Shown: positions 1 to 11,399 of the stretch, piece by piece
Position numbering within the stretch: the stretch's first letter is position 1
How the letters are laid out: each line of letters begins with the position of its first letter
Assembly: GCA_037954325.1 (NCBI GenBank)
Contig: JBBMNZ010000003.1
Location: 5,593,965 to 5,657,964, forward strand
DNA length: 64,000 nucleotides
Direction of reading: 5' to 3'
DNA from: Fistularia commersonii
Taxonomy: Eukaryota > Chordata > Actinopteri > Syngnathiformes > Fistulariidae
The notes under the pieces: generated by a model
What the model was told of the DNA's origin: nothing
Databases searched by the model: none
Seen by the model: the letters and a program-made list of their open reading frames with translations, nothing else
Position numbers and translations under genes: made by a program

Positions 1-1729
1 TTGGATAATCACAGACTATGCATACCGAATATTCAAAACTGTGTGTTTTGTTTGAACAGCTGCAGACATTTTCACATTAGACCTACTTTCTGGTCAGAGC
101 TCTCACACCGCTGTTTGTGCTCCACAGCCCTGCTCTAAAAAGCCAATCATGAGCTGTCATTTAAAGAGGATTATATCAAAGTGACAGTCATCTTAGTGCC
201 AGGTGACAGCTGCTGGCAGCCACAAACACCAATTGGCCCTGCCCTCCAAATGACCTTCAAGCAACAGGTTAACAACCCTAAGCAGCTTCAAGAATATCCC
301 ACAGTGACTCCATTCTGCAGTTTTATTCTTTTCATTGTCATTAAAGGCATTCAAATGGTTTATTCAACATTCTGTAAGACCCTCCTGGTGGTTCGTCTCA
401 CTCGTATAAGTAAGGTTAACGATAAGAACATTTTTAAATAATAAAAGCGAGACTGACCAACATGTTTGTCTAGTCATATTTCACAAGGATCCACTATTTT
501 AGGTATAAACAGTTGTACTACATAACAGGTGCAGTTTGTGTTTTTACGATCCACACGTTTAACAGGTGCAAATTTGTTGACAAAGCCTTTATAACTCATA
601 GTGACACTTTCTTAGACGCTCACAGCTGTAGTCTGCATGTTCAGCACCCGTGCATTTTTTCAGCTCATTTATAGCATTGAAATTTACATGTATCTGTACG
701 CAGACAATTGTGTGGAAAGCAAATATACTGACAAAATGCTTAGCGTAAAAATCAGAACAATCGGCTTGCGTGCTGATGGTTAAAAAAGCCATTCATCATT
801 ATTACATCACATAGAATTTCTCTTTGCTTGAAAAGAAGGTTACACATAGCTCTCCTGTTGATCCGGGATTCATCAAGCCATTTCAAAGGTAATACACAAC
901 CTGTGAGGTAAACTAATCCGTCTGTCTGGCTCCTATAAAAAGACGACCAACCACAAGGATTTGTAAGCTTCACGCCAAAACACTGCGTGGCGGTAATTTT
1001 ACCGCATTGCCTTCAACATGTATCCTCGTAGGCGACACGCAATGCTGGGAAGTTCAAACTGAAGCGCAACCAAAACTACATCTATAATTTGAAGGACTTT
1101 TCTTTCCCGGCAGGATAAACACACCTAAAACAGTGCTGATTCAACCGACGTCTACAATTTCAAACGGGCATAAAACAGAAGCACCATTAGTCCCTTTATT
1201 TAAGAGTTTAACAATAATTTAGGCCCATTAACGAGTACTTTTACTGCTTCCGTGTACTAAGAAACGATGCAGCACCAGCAGAAAGGGAGGTGCAAGCGTT
1301 TAAATATCGTTAAAAGTGCAAAGGGTTGATGGATTTAACTCTTGCAGAACTGACGGACATGGCAAATGGATGCGACACAGATTTCATCGTGTCTCGTAAC
1401 ATGCGAGACGGCTTGTAAAGGCATCTGCTGAATTAAAATACTACATTTTTTGAACGGAATTTGGCAGCCCCCCCCCCCCGTCACCCTCATATGGTCTAAA
1501 TCAAACGGTTCCACGCAGCCCACACACTCGAGCGTTGAGCTGCTGCATTGTCGCACTAATATTCGGTACAACTTTCCACATTTAACCGGCTTGTCACTAA
1601 AGTTAGGGCTGATAAAACCATTAACGTGTTGCATTCGCGGTTCGGTAGCGTTAAGAAAATACGCAGTACTCAAAAAAAGAAACCAACGCTGAGTGAAGAG
1701 TTGAACGCTCAACTGAAACGTACCTTTTA

Positions 1730-2000
1730 AAAGAAGCCGAGGTTAAAACTGCCCGTCGGTGAGACTCGACTCAACTCTCCTGACTGACGGCTTTCCTTCA
1801 CGGAGTCGTCCGGTTCCTCCCGCCTGTTGTCAGTGACTGGTGTCAGTCAGCTTCGCCGGGTTAGTGTGACCCTCCCACCGCTACTACACCCTCCAACCGC
1901 GGCTTGTCCCACACCCGCAGCCTCAGCGGGACTTCAAACCCCCCCCCCCCCCCCCCCCCGTCCGCCTCCACGACACGGTCACAGACACATTTGGCACGGC
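1730..2000. promoter_or_regulatory. Promoter-like GC-richer patch with poly-C tract
   Basis: A CpG-richer stretch (cggagtcgtccggttcctcc, ccaccgctactacaccctcc) followed by a C run at about 1940-1960. It resembles a 5'UTR or promoter patch, but no coding exon can be linked to it on either strand. Confidence 0.2.
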
Positions 2001-2038
2001 TTTATATTCTAGCTTACCTGCCTTGCTAGCTGCTAACT

Positions 2039-2083
2039 TATCATTTAGCAGATGCTAACTTATCAGTTAGCAGTTAACTTCAG
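2039..2083 (+). repeat. Short direct repeat (two 22-bp units)
   Basis: gctaacttatcatttagcag and gctaacttatcagttagcag lie 22 bp apart, each internally self-complementary (gctaa/ttagc). Confidence 0.75.
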
Positions 2084-4516
2084 TTTCCCTTCAACCTGGC
2101 TGGGAGTGGTGTCTTTCATGGGAGAAATGACAGCTTTATATCACCAAGGAAATTCAACAAGAGCCCACCCCGACCCCCCCAAGAGATATTTTAGCCACGA
2201 CATGCACAAATGTGACCGTTGCTTTCTCTATAAACATTTCACCACAAGTGCCGGGGGGGGATCTTTGTTATTACATGTGGCAGCTGTCCTCAGCTGTCCC
2301 CTTCACGTACTACTGGAGGGGGTCTGTGAAAATTAAACTCGGGGTTATTACAAAAAAAAGTAATCACAAACAAGGAAAAAAAACGGATGACAAAGATTAT
2401 ATAAAATAATCAGTAGTAAAAAAATGTGTTGCAAAATGTGTCCAATGGTTATCGTCTACTTGCAACACCCTACTGGTCCTGAAAGCTCCAGGGCGCATCA
2501 AACTGCTCATGAAGTGTTCTTCTTCCCTCTACCGTCAGTGAAGGGGCCACTACGCCTGTTAGATCTCTGAAGCACCCAGTAAAAGCTGATTATTTTGTTT
2601 TTAAGTTGATTATTACTTAAAAAAAATAAATAACAATATCAACAACACTGCCCCCGCCCCGTCTCTCGCTGCTGCAGCAGATGTTCAAAATTTCACATTC
2701 ATCATTTGGATTCCTCTTAAAGGTTTGCAGTCTTGGAATGGAATTAAAAAAAAAAATCTTCCATCTTCAAACTCTCAAAACACACATTTGAAGGTCAGGT
2801 TGAACTTAATGTCCTGATAAACTTTGAGCATGATGTATCTGCTGTACTCTTTCAGCCTCAGTTAATAATCACAAGGACCCGGTGGATGATATACCATGAT
2901 GACTACGGCGCTGCTGAGGACTCTGAGTTCAATTATCTTTTTCCTCATCATTTTTTTTCCTTTGATTTTGTACCTGCCCTTCTCATATTTCCTCATCTCT
3001 TCCGGACAGACAGAAAATACCTCCCTTCCACAGCGTGACTCCACGACTGCTTGCCCTAATGATGTACTTTTCTCCCCAGAGTCGCCTCCCCTTGTGATCA
3101 ATAATTCCATGCTGATTTCAACTGTCCCATACGCCCGTGCTGAGACTTTTATTGCGAAGTGACCACTTTTACCTCCGTGAACTCCTCTAGACGGCTAAAA
3201 ATTACCCCATAGAGCTGATTTCAATGCTGCCTGGATGTTCTTGTATGTGAATGCTCTCTGAATGCTGAAACCAAGTCACTGTAGATTGTTCTCTACTTGC
3301 AGCCTGTTCATACTCATGCCATCAACTTGACAAAAAAAAACAAAAAAACAACAAAACTAAACGGCACACTCACTCAATCATATGCTCTTTTGCAGGAACT
3401 CATGTAATGGTGATGGAAACCAACACACCCCTGCAGCCTCCGCATGACGGCCCTCGGCAGAATCAGTACTGTCAACACTCTATAACTGCATTATTCCCCG
3501 ACAAGAGCTTAAGCTGTATTTTTACGTTTAATACACTTATGTCTCTGAAGGGTCCAGCAGGATGTGATTGACCAAGAGGTTGGATGTGGAAAAGAGGCAA
3601 GAGCTTTGGAAGATGGGACATAGACTGAAGGGCTGTTTTAATGGGATTTTCTGTGGTGTCATTCAGTCATGGCTTTGTTATGTTTTAATTGTTTTATCCA
3701 ATGTTGTATAAGTGTTGATTTATGTGGAAACCGTGAGTCAAGCAACAGTCCAGTTAGGTGATCCTGAGAAATACTCCTGTCTCGGCATTTCTCAAGAACA
3801 GAAACCCACAGTTTGCTACAAAACAAAGCAACTTCAGATTCACACACATGTTTCAAAACCCTGTTAGGGTTTGAACCCACATAAATTTAAATTCCTTCTT
3901 GTGAACTCAAAAGTCTTTCACCAATTTTTCAACCCAGACTTGGCTTTCAGGTCCTCTTTTGTTTCCCAGTAAAGATGCCTCATCTCCAAGTTGGAAGCCT
4001 TTTCTCATGTCCACTCAAATGATACAGTCACAGTTGCTTTAGCTGCAAAATCAGTGGTATTTCCACTGGTTCAACTACTTTGGCAGTTCTGCAGCAAAGA
4101 AAATATTTGACATGTTCTCTACTTGTTAATATTTTAGGAAGCTCTGGGTTTTGCTCTTAAAAATTGACGAAGCAGGACTATTCCTTGGTCGGGCTTTTAC
4201 CCCAAACACTGATCGCAGTGCAACGGTTGAATCCCATTCAACTTCACTTGCACCTTTGTCCCAAACTAACATTTGACAACATGATAACATAAGTAACATG
4301 ATGACATATGTGAACAACCTCCACTATATTGTAACCCCACGTTAAACAGCTATAACAGTTCCTTGATCTATATCCCACACCCCATTTGAATACATCATCA
4401 TTTGACCAATCACATCTGAGACACTGCCCAGGACACCACAATGTATTATCAAAATGTACCCCAAAAATCAAGTATCAAGTAAGTTACTTCATTTTTCCCA
4501 CGTAGTGCCAATTTAC

Positions 4517-4883
4517 ACTGCTCAAAAAAAATAAAGGGAACACTAAAATAACACATCCAAGATCTGAATGAATTAATGAAATATTCTTATTTAATACTTT
4601 GTTCTTTACATAGTTGAAACATTTTTGTGCAACAAAATTGCACAAAAATTATCAATGGAAATCAAACGTATAAACCCATAGAGGTCTGGATTTGGAGTCA
4701 CACTCAAAATTAAAATGAAAAACAACACAATTCAACTCCAAGTCAATCACACTTATGTGAAATCAAACTGTCCACTTAGGAAGCAACAGTGAATAATTTG
4801 GACTTGTTTTAAGAACATTTCAACAACACTGGATCAGCCTGTAGTGTGTTTTTCAAAGTGTTCCCTTTATTTTTTTGAGCAGT
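4517..4883. mobile_element. Non-autonomous TIR element, copy 1
   Basis: 367 bp bounded by ACTGCTCAAAAAAAATAAAG and its inverse complement ending TTTTTTTGAGCAGT. No coding capacity. Interior blocks such as aactccaagtcaatcacact and agaggtctggatttggagtc are shared with the copy at 44913-45268. Confidence 0.9.
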
Positions 4884-5780
4884 AGACTCGATGTTGAACC
4901 ATTGGCTTATTTGTAAAACTTGCGACATATTGGATAGTTTGGGAATCAGTTGTAATCTGACACTCTAAATGTATATATAAATCAACAAATTCAGTTGGAG
5001 TCAGTGTGATTGGGCACGTTAACAACTGCATGGACAAATTAACATTTGTGTGTACATGTGTGTGTGTGCGTGCGCGCATTCCTCTTGAAAGGTCACATGC
5101 ACAATCACACCAATCATGAACAACACAAGACAAAAATTATGCTGTAATTTATGTATGTAGGTTATGCTGTAACGTTTGATCTTACGACCTCTGCCTGCTC
5201 ATATGCAGGGTAAGTGTTTAGTCTGACCTCTGAAAGGTCAAAGAACACAAAGAAGCAAAACAGTCAACAAAAATCTCTAATCAGATGATGGGTGAAGGTG
5301 ACCTGGAGCAGGAGCTGTCTGTCATTAGCACGATTGTGTTGTAATGTACCAGCACTGCCAGAGGGGGGAGTGATCGATTCAGCATTGAACCACCTGAAAC
5401 CAATGACATTCACACATGCACCTAAAATATCTTCACTGGACACAGGATACCTCCCCAACAGCTTACACTATCCTTTCCATTTGGAGCATTAACCAGGTTA
5501 CAAATATAGCAATGGTCATTTTTACTTCTTTATTTATTTATTGTCTTAGTGAATTGAACTGCTAAATTGTTCTTAACCCCTAGGAATTTCACCTTGGTTC
5601 ACTTTACTTTGCACGTCTGCTTAAATCATCAAAATACTGGGAAACAGACCCCAAAAAAATCTCTGAATGAATTTGCAGAATATCTCTTTTAATCGTCCTA
5701 TTCATTCCTTGTCTGTGCAAGCACACTGACAATCATAAATCACATCAAACAGCTGTGGGGTTTTGGGTATAAATTGATTC

Positions 5781-5781
<1 letters not shown>

Positions 5782-5853
<72 letters not shown>

Positions 5854-5868
5854 ACACACACACACACA
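5782..5868 (+). repeat. (AC)n microsatellite
   Basis: About 43 dinucleotide units with two G interruptions near 5844-5850. Confidence 0.99.
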
Positions 5869-5995
5869 AATCTCACCAATGGGCTGAATGTTCCTCGAGT
5901 AAGGGCTCTAATACTTATCAAAATAAGAGTATAAATATCTCAAAACCAGAAGTATGAAAATGCAAGTCACACACACACACGCCCACACACACCAA

Positions 5996-6230
5996 CACAC
6001 ACCTTGCCTAACACATCGAGGCTGATTTGACCTGCAAGGAATGTGAAAAGGGGAGGAAAAGAAATGCAGCCATTTACTGAAATTTCTAACCCTCACCTTT
6101 AACCTATGTCTCGCCCAACACAGAAACAAAAACACACGAATGGACACACACCTTGCACTCACAGCCACGCTGATTTGACCTGCGAGGAATGTGAAAAGGA
6201 AAAAAGAGAAGCAGTGTACAGGAATTTCTT
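5996..6230. repeat. Imperfect local duplication
   Basis: A block beginning acacaccttgcctaacac near 5996 recurs near 6145 (acacaccttgcactcaca). Both are followed by ggctgatttgacctgc / cgctgatttgacctgc, aggaatgtgaaaagg, and then gaaatttct / ggaatttct. The offset is about 149 bp. CA-rich sequence precedes both units. Confidence 0.8.
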
Positions 6231-6984
6231 TGTCGTTTCCTCCCATCCTGACTACAGTACATTCCACACCTCCCCAGTCATCATTGACCGGTGCACAGCA
6301 GGCTCCATTAAGCTCCCTGCATTCCTCCAACTGTACATCCAGCTCCCACGGCAGCCCCTTGGTTCACTCTATCAAACGGTGCCCTCTGTCACAGGAGGAT
6401 TGATTGTAAACACACCCTCTCCCTTCATTCCTTAGATATATCGCATTATGTGTTTGACAGCGGCTGTCTTTAACATTATCCTCCCACATGAGTTCAACAC
6501 ATGCTGTTTCACACCAGTGAAAACGTTTGAGTGATATAAATTTCACTTTTCTGCACCAAAAATCGCCAAGTTAGTTAAATCTGGGTCGTTAGTTCAGTTC
6601 ATAAACATCAGTTTTGTAGGTGCTTCAATTAGACACTAGAGGGGTGCAGGCTAATGTTGGATGGGATCTATGTATTTTAATCTTGACCCATTTCAGATGA
6701 CAGATAATTGAAAGTAACCAGTCAATATGAGTTATGCTTTTAATTTACTTACTGAAGTGATAAAGTTTCCAGATGTATTACTGATTTTAAGACACTCAAC
6801 AATGAGCATCATTTGTGGTGCTGATCTACAACCTCTTTCAGAGAGGCTCCATGGTGGCGGCTTGATTCAGAGTATCTGATCTCCGCCCCCGAACTAATAT
6901 TTTCTGGTCATGCCCAAATATGCAGAGATGTTTATGTTATGTCATTATTGCAAAAGAAAAAGAACTAATTCTGTGTACCTTGGC

Positions 6985-7112
6985 TACGATAGACACTGTA
7001 TATCCTTCACTTACTGTTTATTGTACTTCTGGTTGGATGCCAAAGTGCATTACACGGCCTTGTACTTGTACATTTGTAATGACAATGAAGTTGAATATGA
7101 TGTAATCTAATG
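6985..7112 (+). repeat. LINE-like 3' tail fragment
   Basis: Contains ttactgtttattgtacttct and tgtaatgacaatgaagttga followed by atgatgtaatctaatg. This pattern resembles the 3' terminal sequence of fish CR1/L2-type LINEs. Only the tail is recognisable. Confidence 0.5.
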
Positions 7113-9018
7113 AAAAGACAAAAGTTAGACGTGGTCCAGATTGCACTGAACTTGCCTTCATAAATATTTTGATCACTTGCTATCCGATGCGAGTCGAAAA
7201 GAATGTACGGAAGCATTGTTACTCCTTATGTTTATCTTGTGAATTTCTTATGTTCCAAGGAGGAACATAAACATAGAAGCATGTGCAGCTTCTAATGCTC
7301 ATGGATCTTGATACAATATCCATTCTTCCTTGTAATATTTGTTTTCAAATGACCATTGACTTGCTCAAGCTTAATCCTTCATTATTCTATTACCTGTTTG
7401 ACTGTTTTTAACAGGAATCGAAGCTAACTATCCTAGACAGACACTCAACATGGCGATGTCGTCATGACGACAGGGTAGCCATTGGGGTGAGACCATCGCA
7501 ACGCTGAGTGGCAAGCAAAAAGACCGATAACTGTTCAGAAATTTAGCATTATTTCCCCTTTTGATTCCAAAAGCAGGATTTGTTCAGGAGAACTGCCACC
7601 GTGTCAAGCGTTACGTCATCTGGCCAATCATTCCCCAAGCAGCGATTTGAACCATTAAACAAAATGATCAAATAACCACTCTTGAACATGGATCGTTGTC
7701 CTGACAATATTGGGGAAATGTATAATGTATCGAAATGTAGGCATCAGTTGTCTTGGCACCAGAATTTGTTTCGGGATATATTATCTTATCTCATCTTATC
7801 AACGCAAGGCAAAATGCAGAATAATGTATAGGTGGCGTGCGGTGCACCCTGCCACCAGGAGGAGATAAAAATCTTTTGTATACAGTTTCTGGTGAAATCC
7901 CAAGTTTAATTTCCTTTGTCTGTGACCTGAGAGGGTGGAGCTGAGGTTAAAAGCCTCCACCCTGATTCAGCGCCAGCGGTTGTGATCACTAGGTAGCCAC
8001 GCCCGAAAGCACAAGCTGCTTTGTCTTGTATTGTTCTTCTAAAAACTTGGCCAATGGTTAAAAAACTGCCCATCTCAATATTTACAAAAAACTTGAAATG
8101 AGTAACTTGAAATCAGGAAAGCAAAAGTGAGAATTCTCAAGGAAGTCTGTAGCCTTGACTAGAAACACCCTCTCCTGGTCATTGTAAGGAATGCATGTCT
8201 GTTGGGCACTGGTTGTTAGGGAAGGTTTGTCCAGTTCTAAAGCAGATTCAATGGGCAAGAATAAATCCAAATAATTAAAATCAAAAAGTCTCACAGATCT
8301 GAGGAATATTTAACGTGATGAATAGTCGCATATTTACTATTTTGTAAGGTTATAGCAGAAGGGATGTCCTCATTTGACCATATATTAGCTCACCGTGATT
8401 ATTTGTAAAGACTTGAAGCCTGTTGGATGACAAACAGGTCACGTGGTATCAAATTCAATTGTAGCTCGCTGAAAATATCCCGTTCCCCGTGTTTGTCCCG
8501 CTTCTCATGGCAACCACACCAGAGCAATACGAAATACTTGTCACTCAAATATTCCCTCAGTATGATATAATCTTTTTAAGATTTGCAGGCAAGTCTGCTT
8601 CAGCACCACAAGTTTTCCTTTTTTTCTTCTTTTTTTTTTTTTTTTAATTTTGTTACCTCATCCACTGTGCGATCATCCTGTTTAGATTAATGTGATGTAT
8701 TGCATTCCTTTGTCACTGGAAGTCATTAAAGAGAAGAATTACCTGCTCTCTTCATTTCAAAGTCAAACAGGATGTGAACATAATAACTAATCACAACTTT
8801 TAGAATCAGCACATGAACTTTGGTTTAAAAAATAATTCAGTTATTAAAATATGTTTCTCATTCCCCCCCCCCCCCAACCCGTGAGAGATGACCCCTGTAA
8901 CCTCAGCTGTATCAGCATTAGTTTCTGCCAAGTGAGCTGCTCCGAAACCCTTGGGATAGAAGGACGAGCGGAAAAATCTGACTCCAGATCTGGCCTTGAC
9001 CACACTGTGTGAACTGAC

Positions 9019-9108
9019 CTTGCAATTGTGGCAGCAGCTCTCTCCATTTTTCCCTGGAGAAAGGATGATTTCTCCCGTCGGAATCAGCTGGATCTTCAGT
9101 TCCATCAT
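9019..9108 (-). CDS. Weak candidate first coding exon, product unrecognised
   Basis: On the minus strand, GCAAAGATGATGG (a fair initiation context) opens 30 codons starting MMELKIQLIPTGEIILSPGK and ending SCCHNCK at a good donor, AAG|gtcagt. The upstream sequence to about 9240 is CpG-richer than its surroundings, as in a 5'UTR. I do not recognise the peptide, and no following exon was found to the left. It could be chance. Confidence 0.2.
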
Positions 9109-9582
9109 CTTTGCCGCCCGGGGTCCCTTGTCCGACTCAGTGTCGCGAGCTGTTTATTCCCCGTCCACTTAGTCAGCGCAAAAAATTGCCGCCTTTACCC
9201 CCCCTCGGGTACTGCTGGCGAGTGCTCAAGTCAAACAGAGGGGGAAAAAAAAAATCATCAGAAGACCTGAAAAGCAAAAAACAGTGATACTTACATTAAA
9301 AAAAAAGGGCATTCACGAATACCCGCCACGTGCTAAGAAACACCATACATTTAAAGTCTTTGCTCTGGACTTACAAGGCAGGCTCCGGTTTGAAAGTAAA
9401 GATTGTCCGCACAGAGATTTCGAGTTGGGGTGTTACCTGCTGCAGAGTGGAGAGTCACAGTGAGGCCAGCTTCCCCCTTCGCCGCAACCAGAGGATGTTA
9501 CCACTCTGGTTGAAGGATCATAGGGAGGATATGGAGCTCAAGATGGATGTCAAATGAGGAGGATGTGTGTTTCTTGTCATAC

Positions 9583-9846
9583 TGGGGTGTGTGTGTGTGG
9601 GTGTGTGTTTGTGTGCGTGTGTGTCAGTGAAGATTAAAATATGGTGTTAAAACACCGATCTATTATATTCATATTCGGTCATTTTTCTTTGTAGAGGATT
9701 ACATTGCAGAGGATTTTAAATTCAAGAATACCCATGAAGGGAGTTGTCTTCTTTATCTTGTTTCCACTTGGCACTTATTGGATAACTTATATCCTGCCAG
9801 ATCGTGCAAGCACGTACACACACACACACATAAACACACACACACA
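9583..9846. repeat. (GT)n and (CA)n microsatellite pair
   Basis: GT-rich run at about 9583-9625 and CA-rich run at about 9818-9846, in opposite orientation. Confidence 0.9.
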
Positions 9847-9871
9847 TTATAAACACATTACTGTCAATCTC

Positions 9872-9897
9872 AACCTTAACCTTAACCTTAACCTTAA
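9872..9897 (+). repeat. (CCTTAA)n short tandem repeat
   Basis: About four hexamer units read aaccttaaccttaacc and so on. It differs by one base per unit from the C-rich telomere strand CCCTAA. Confidence 0.9.
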
Positions 9898-9979
9898 ACA
9901 AGACATTTGGACTATCAAAAGATCCCGCAAGGATGGCAGTTCCCGAAAAGCTCATTGTTAATACCAGAAATAGTCCCCG

Positions 9980-10660
9980 AGAGATAACAAAAACATGCCC
10001 ATACACACACCCGAGTCCTGGACCGGACAAGTTCCTCCCGTACACAGCATCCTGCCTTGGACAGTCCCAGTACCCACCCAGTAGATTGAGTGCTCGTGAC
10101 GTGATTGTGTGTTTGTGTGAGACGGAACCCAATCGCGTTTCCCCCTTTAGAAGATGCGCAACAGGCACGCGTTTGCGCCGCAGGCTTTTTAAAAACAAAA
10201 ATAAGGGACTTGTGCTGCCTTCGCAGTGTGTTTCCTGTCCCCAAGGACAAGCCTTGACACAGACGTACACAATGCTGACAGCGAGGGGCGGCGTTGGGCG
10301 ATGGTGGTGGGGGGACAGTGTGACGCTGCAGCCATACATTACTGTCTACGCAACAGAAAAAAATACACATCATTTACATGACCTTCCTGACCCCCGATGC
10401 CTCTGCTCTGTCTGGATCGCATGCTGTCCGCACGAGAATTTCCCGGTCGTTCTTTACGTCGCTCGCTTCGCATAACACCGACATCAGTTTCACTAGTGTT
10501 GTACAATGACAACTAGCTGTGCGACAAGGAAGCCGTTGGAAAGAGGATGTTTCGGTTTACGTTTGGCGCTCCGTTACGTCATTGTTAATCAAACAAGGGA
10601 GGAATTCTCACAACTATGTTCTTCTCTGTGATTAACGACCAATGAGACGGAGCTGTAGCC
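9980..10660. promoter_or_regulatory. Promoter-like CpG-richer region
   Basis: Many CpGs compared with the flanks, a CRE/ATF-type ttacgtca at 10574-10581, another tgacgtga near 10097, and a CCAAT box (gaccaatgag) near 10637-10646. No transcript can be assigned. It might serve a leftward gene that includes the candidate exon at 9019-9108. Confidence 0.25.
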
Positions 10661-11087
10661 CAATATGGAAGCAAAAAACTATCTTATTTAGTTTAAATAG
10701 GATAAACTAGCAGGTTCTAGATATCTTAATATGCCTTGTTTAAAGTAATTACAAATAACTTTTTTTGCACATACCTCCATAAGAGATTTTTTTTTTCTTC
10801 ATTTACCAAATTTGTTTGCAGGGAAATTTCTCATGTAACTGTCCACTCATTTTATGAAACTTACATTGCTATAATAAGTAAAGCCATTTATTGATTCTGA
10901 ATTCTAATGCTCTATATTTCCTCGATTTCTTGTCTGAGCGTTGCTATATCGAGCTGGTCATCACATGATGTATATCTTACTTGGATAAATATTAAATGAG
11001 CCAAAGATGGCAGCACTTGAAAACAAATGCCTTTGCGCATGTATATTCTGCCAATGAGTGTCATGTGGCACTGTGTGCTTGAATGTC

Positions 11088-11088
<1 letters not shown>

Positions 11089-11119
<31 letters not shown>

Positions 11120-11121
11120 CA
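11089..11121 (+). repeat. (GT)n(GC)n microsatellite
   Basis: (GT)12 followed by cgcgcgcatgc, an alternating purine-pyrimidine tract. It forms an imperfect inverted repeat with 11330-11391. Confidence 0.95.
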
Positions 11122-11280
11122 TGCACAAGCACATTTCCTTTGTGCTGAGGGGCATTGCATTGGAAAGAGGAGGGGAAATGAGAGCGACACACATCCTTTG
11201 ACCTCTGACCTTGACTGAAGGCATTCCTGAAAGACCGAAAGACTGGCATCAACAGGAAACTCTTGGCCTTCACATACAAA

Positions 11281-11342
11281 CACACACATACACACACACA
11301 CACGCACACATAAATGTGAGCAAGCATTTGCGCTTGCACGCG

Positions 11343-11391
<49 letters not shown>
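11281..11391 (+). repeat. (CA)n microsatellites
   Basis: A (CA)-rich run at 11281-11310, and cgcttgcacgcgtgcgcg followed by (CA)n up to 11391. Confidence 0.95.
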
Positions 11392-11393
<2 letters not shown>

Positions 11394-11399
11394 ACACTC

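Larger units (their letters stand above)
1..4516. other. No supported gene
   Basis: Apart from the GC-richer patch at 1730-2000 and the short direct repeat beside it, I see nothing coding here. The ORFs of 60-125 codons on both strands lack splice context and family resemblance. A hydrophobic stretch opening near 2896 on the plus strand comes from a TC-rich run. Confidence 0.6.
4884..9018. other. No supported gene
   Basis: Contains the AC microsatellite, a local duplication, a LINE tail and poly-T/poly-C runs (8629-8645, 8864-8876). Around 7449 an ATGGCGATG context occurs on the plus strand, but it meets a stop after five codons. No exon is supported. Confidence 0.6.

Noticed and set aside
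5908..6435. 140-codon minus and 109-codon plus ORFs
   Set aside because: They overlap a CA-rich local duplication; no recognisable domain or splice context.
9722..10475. Overlapping 152-205-codon ORFs on both strands
   Set aside because: Composition comes from CA/GT and CCTTAA repeats and a CpG-richer patch; no family resemblance, and frames on both strands are open at once.
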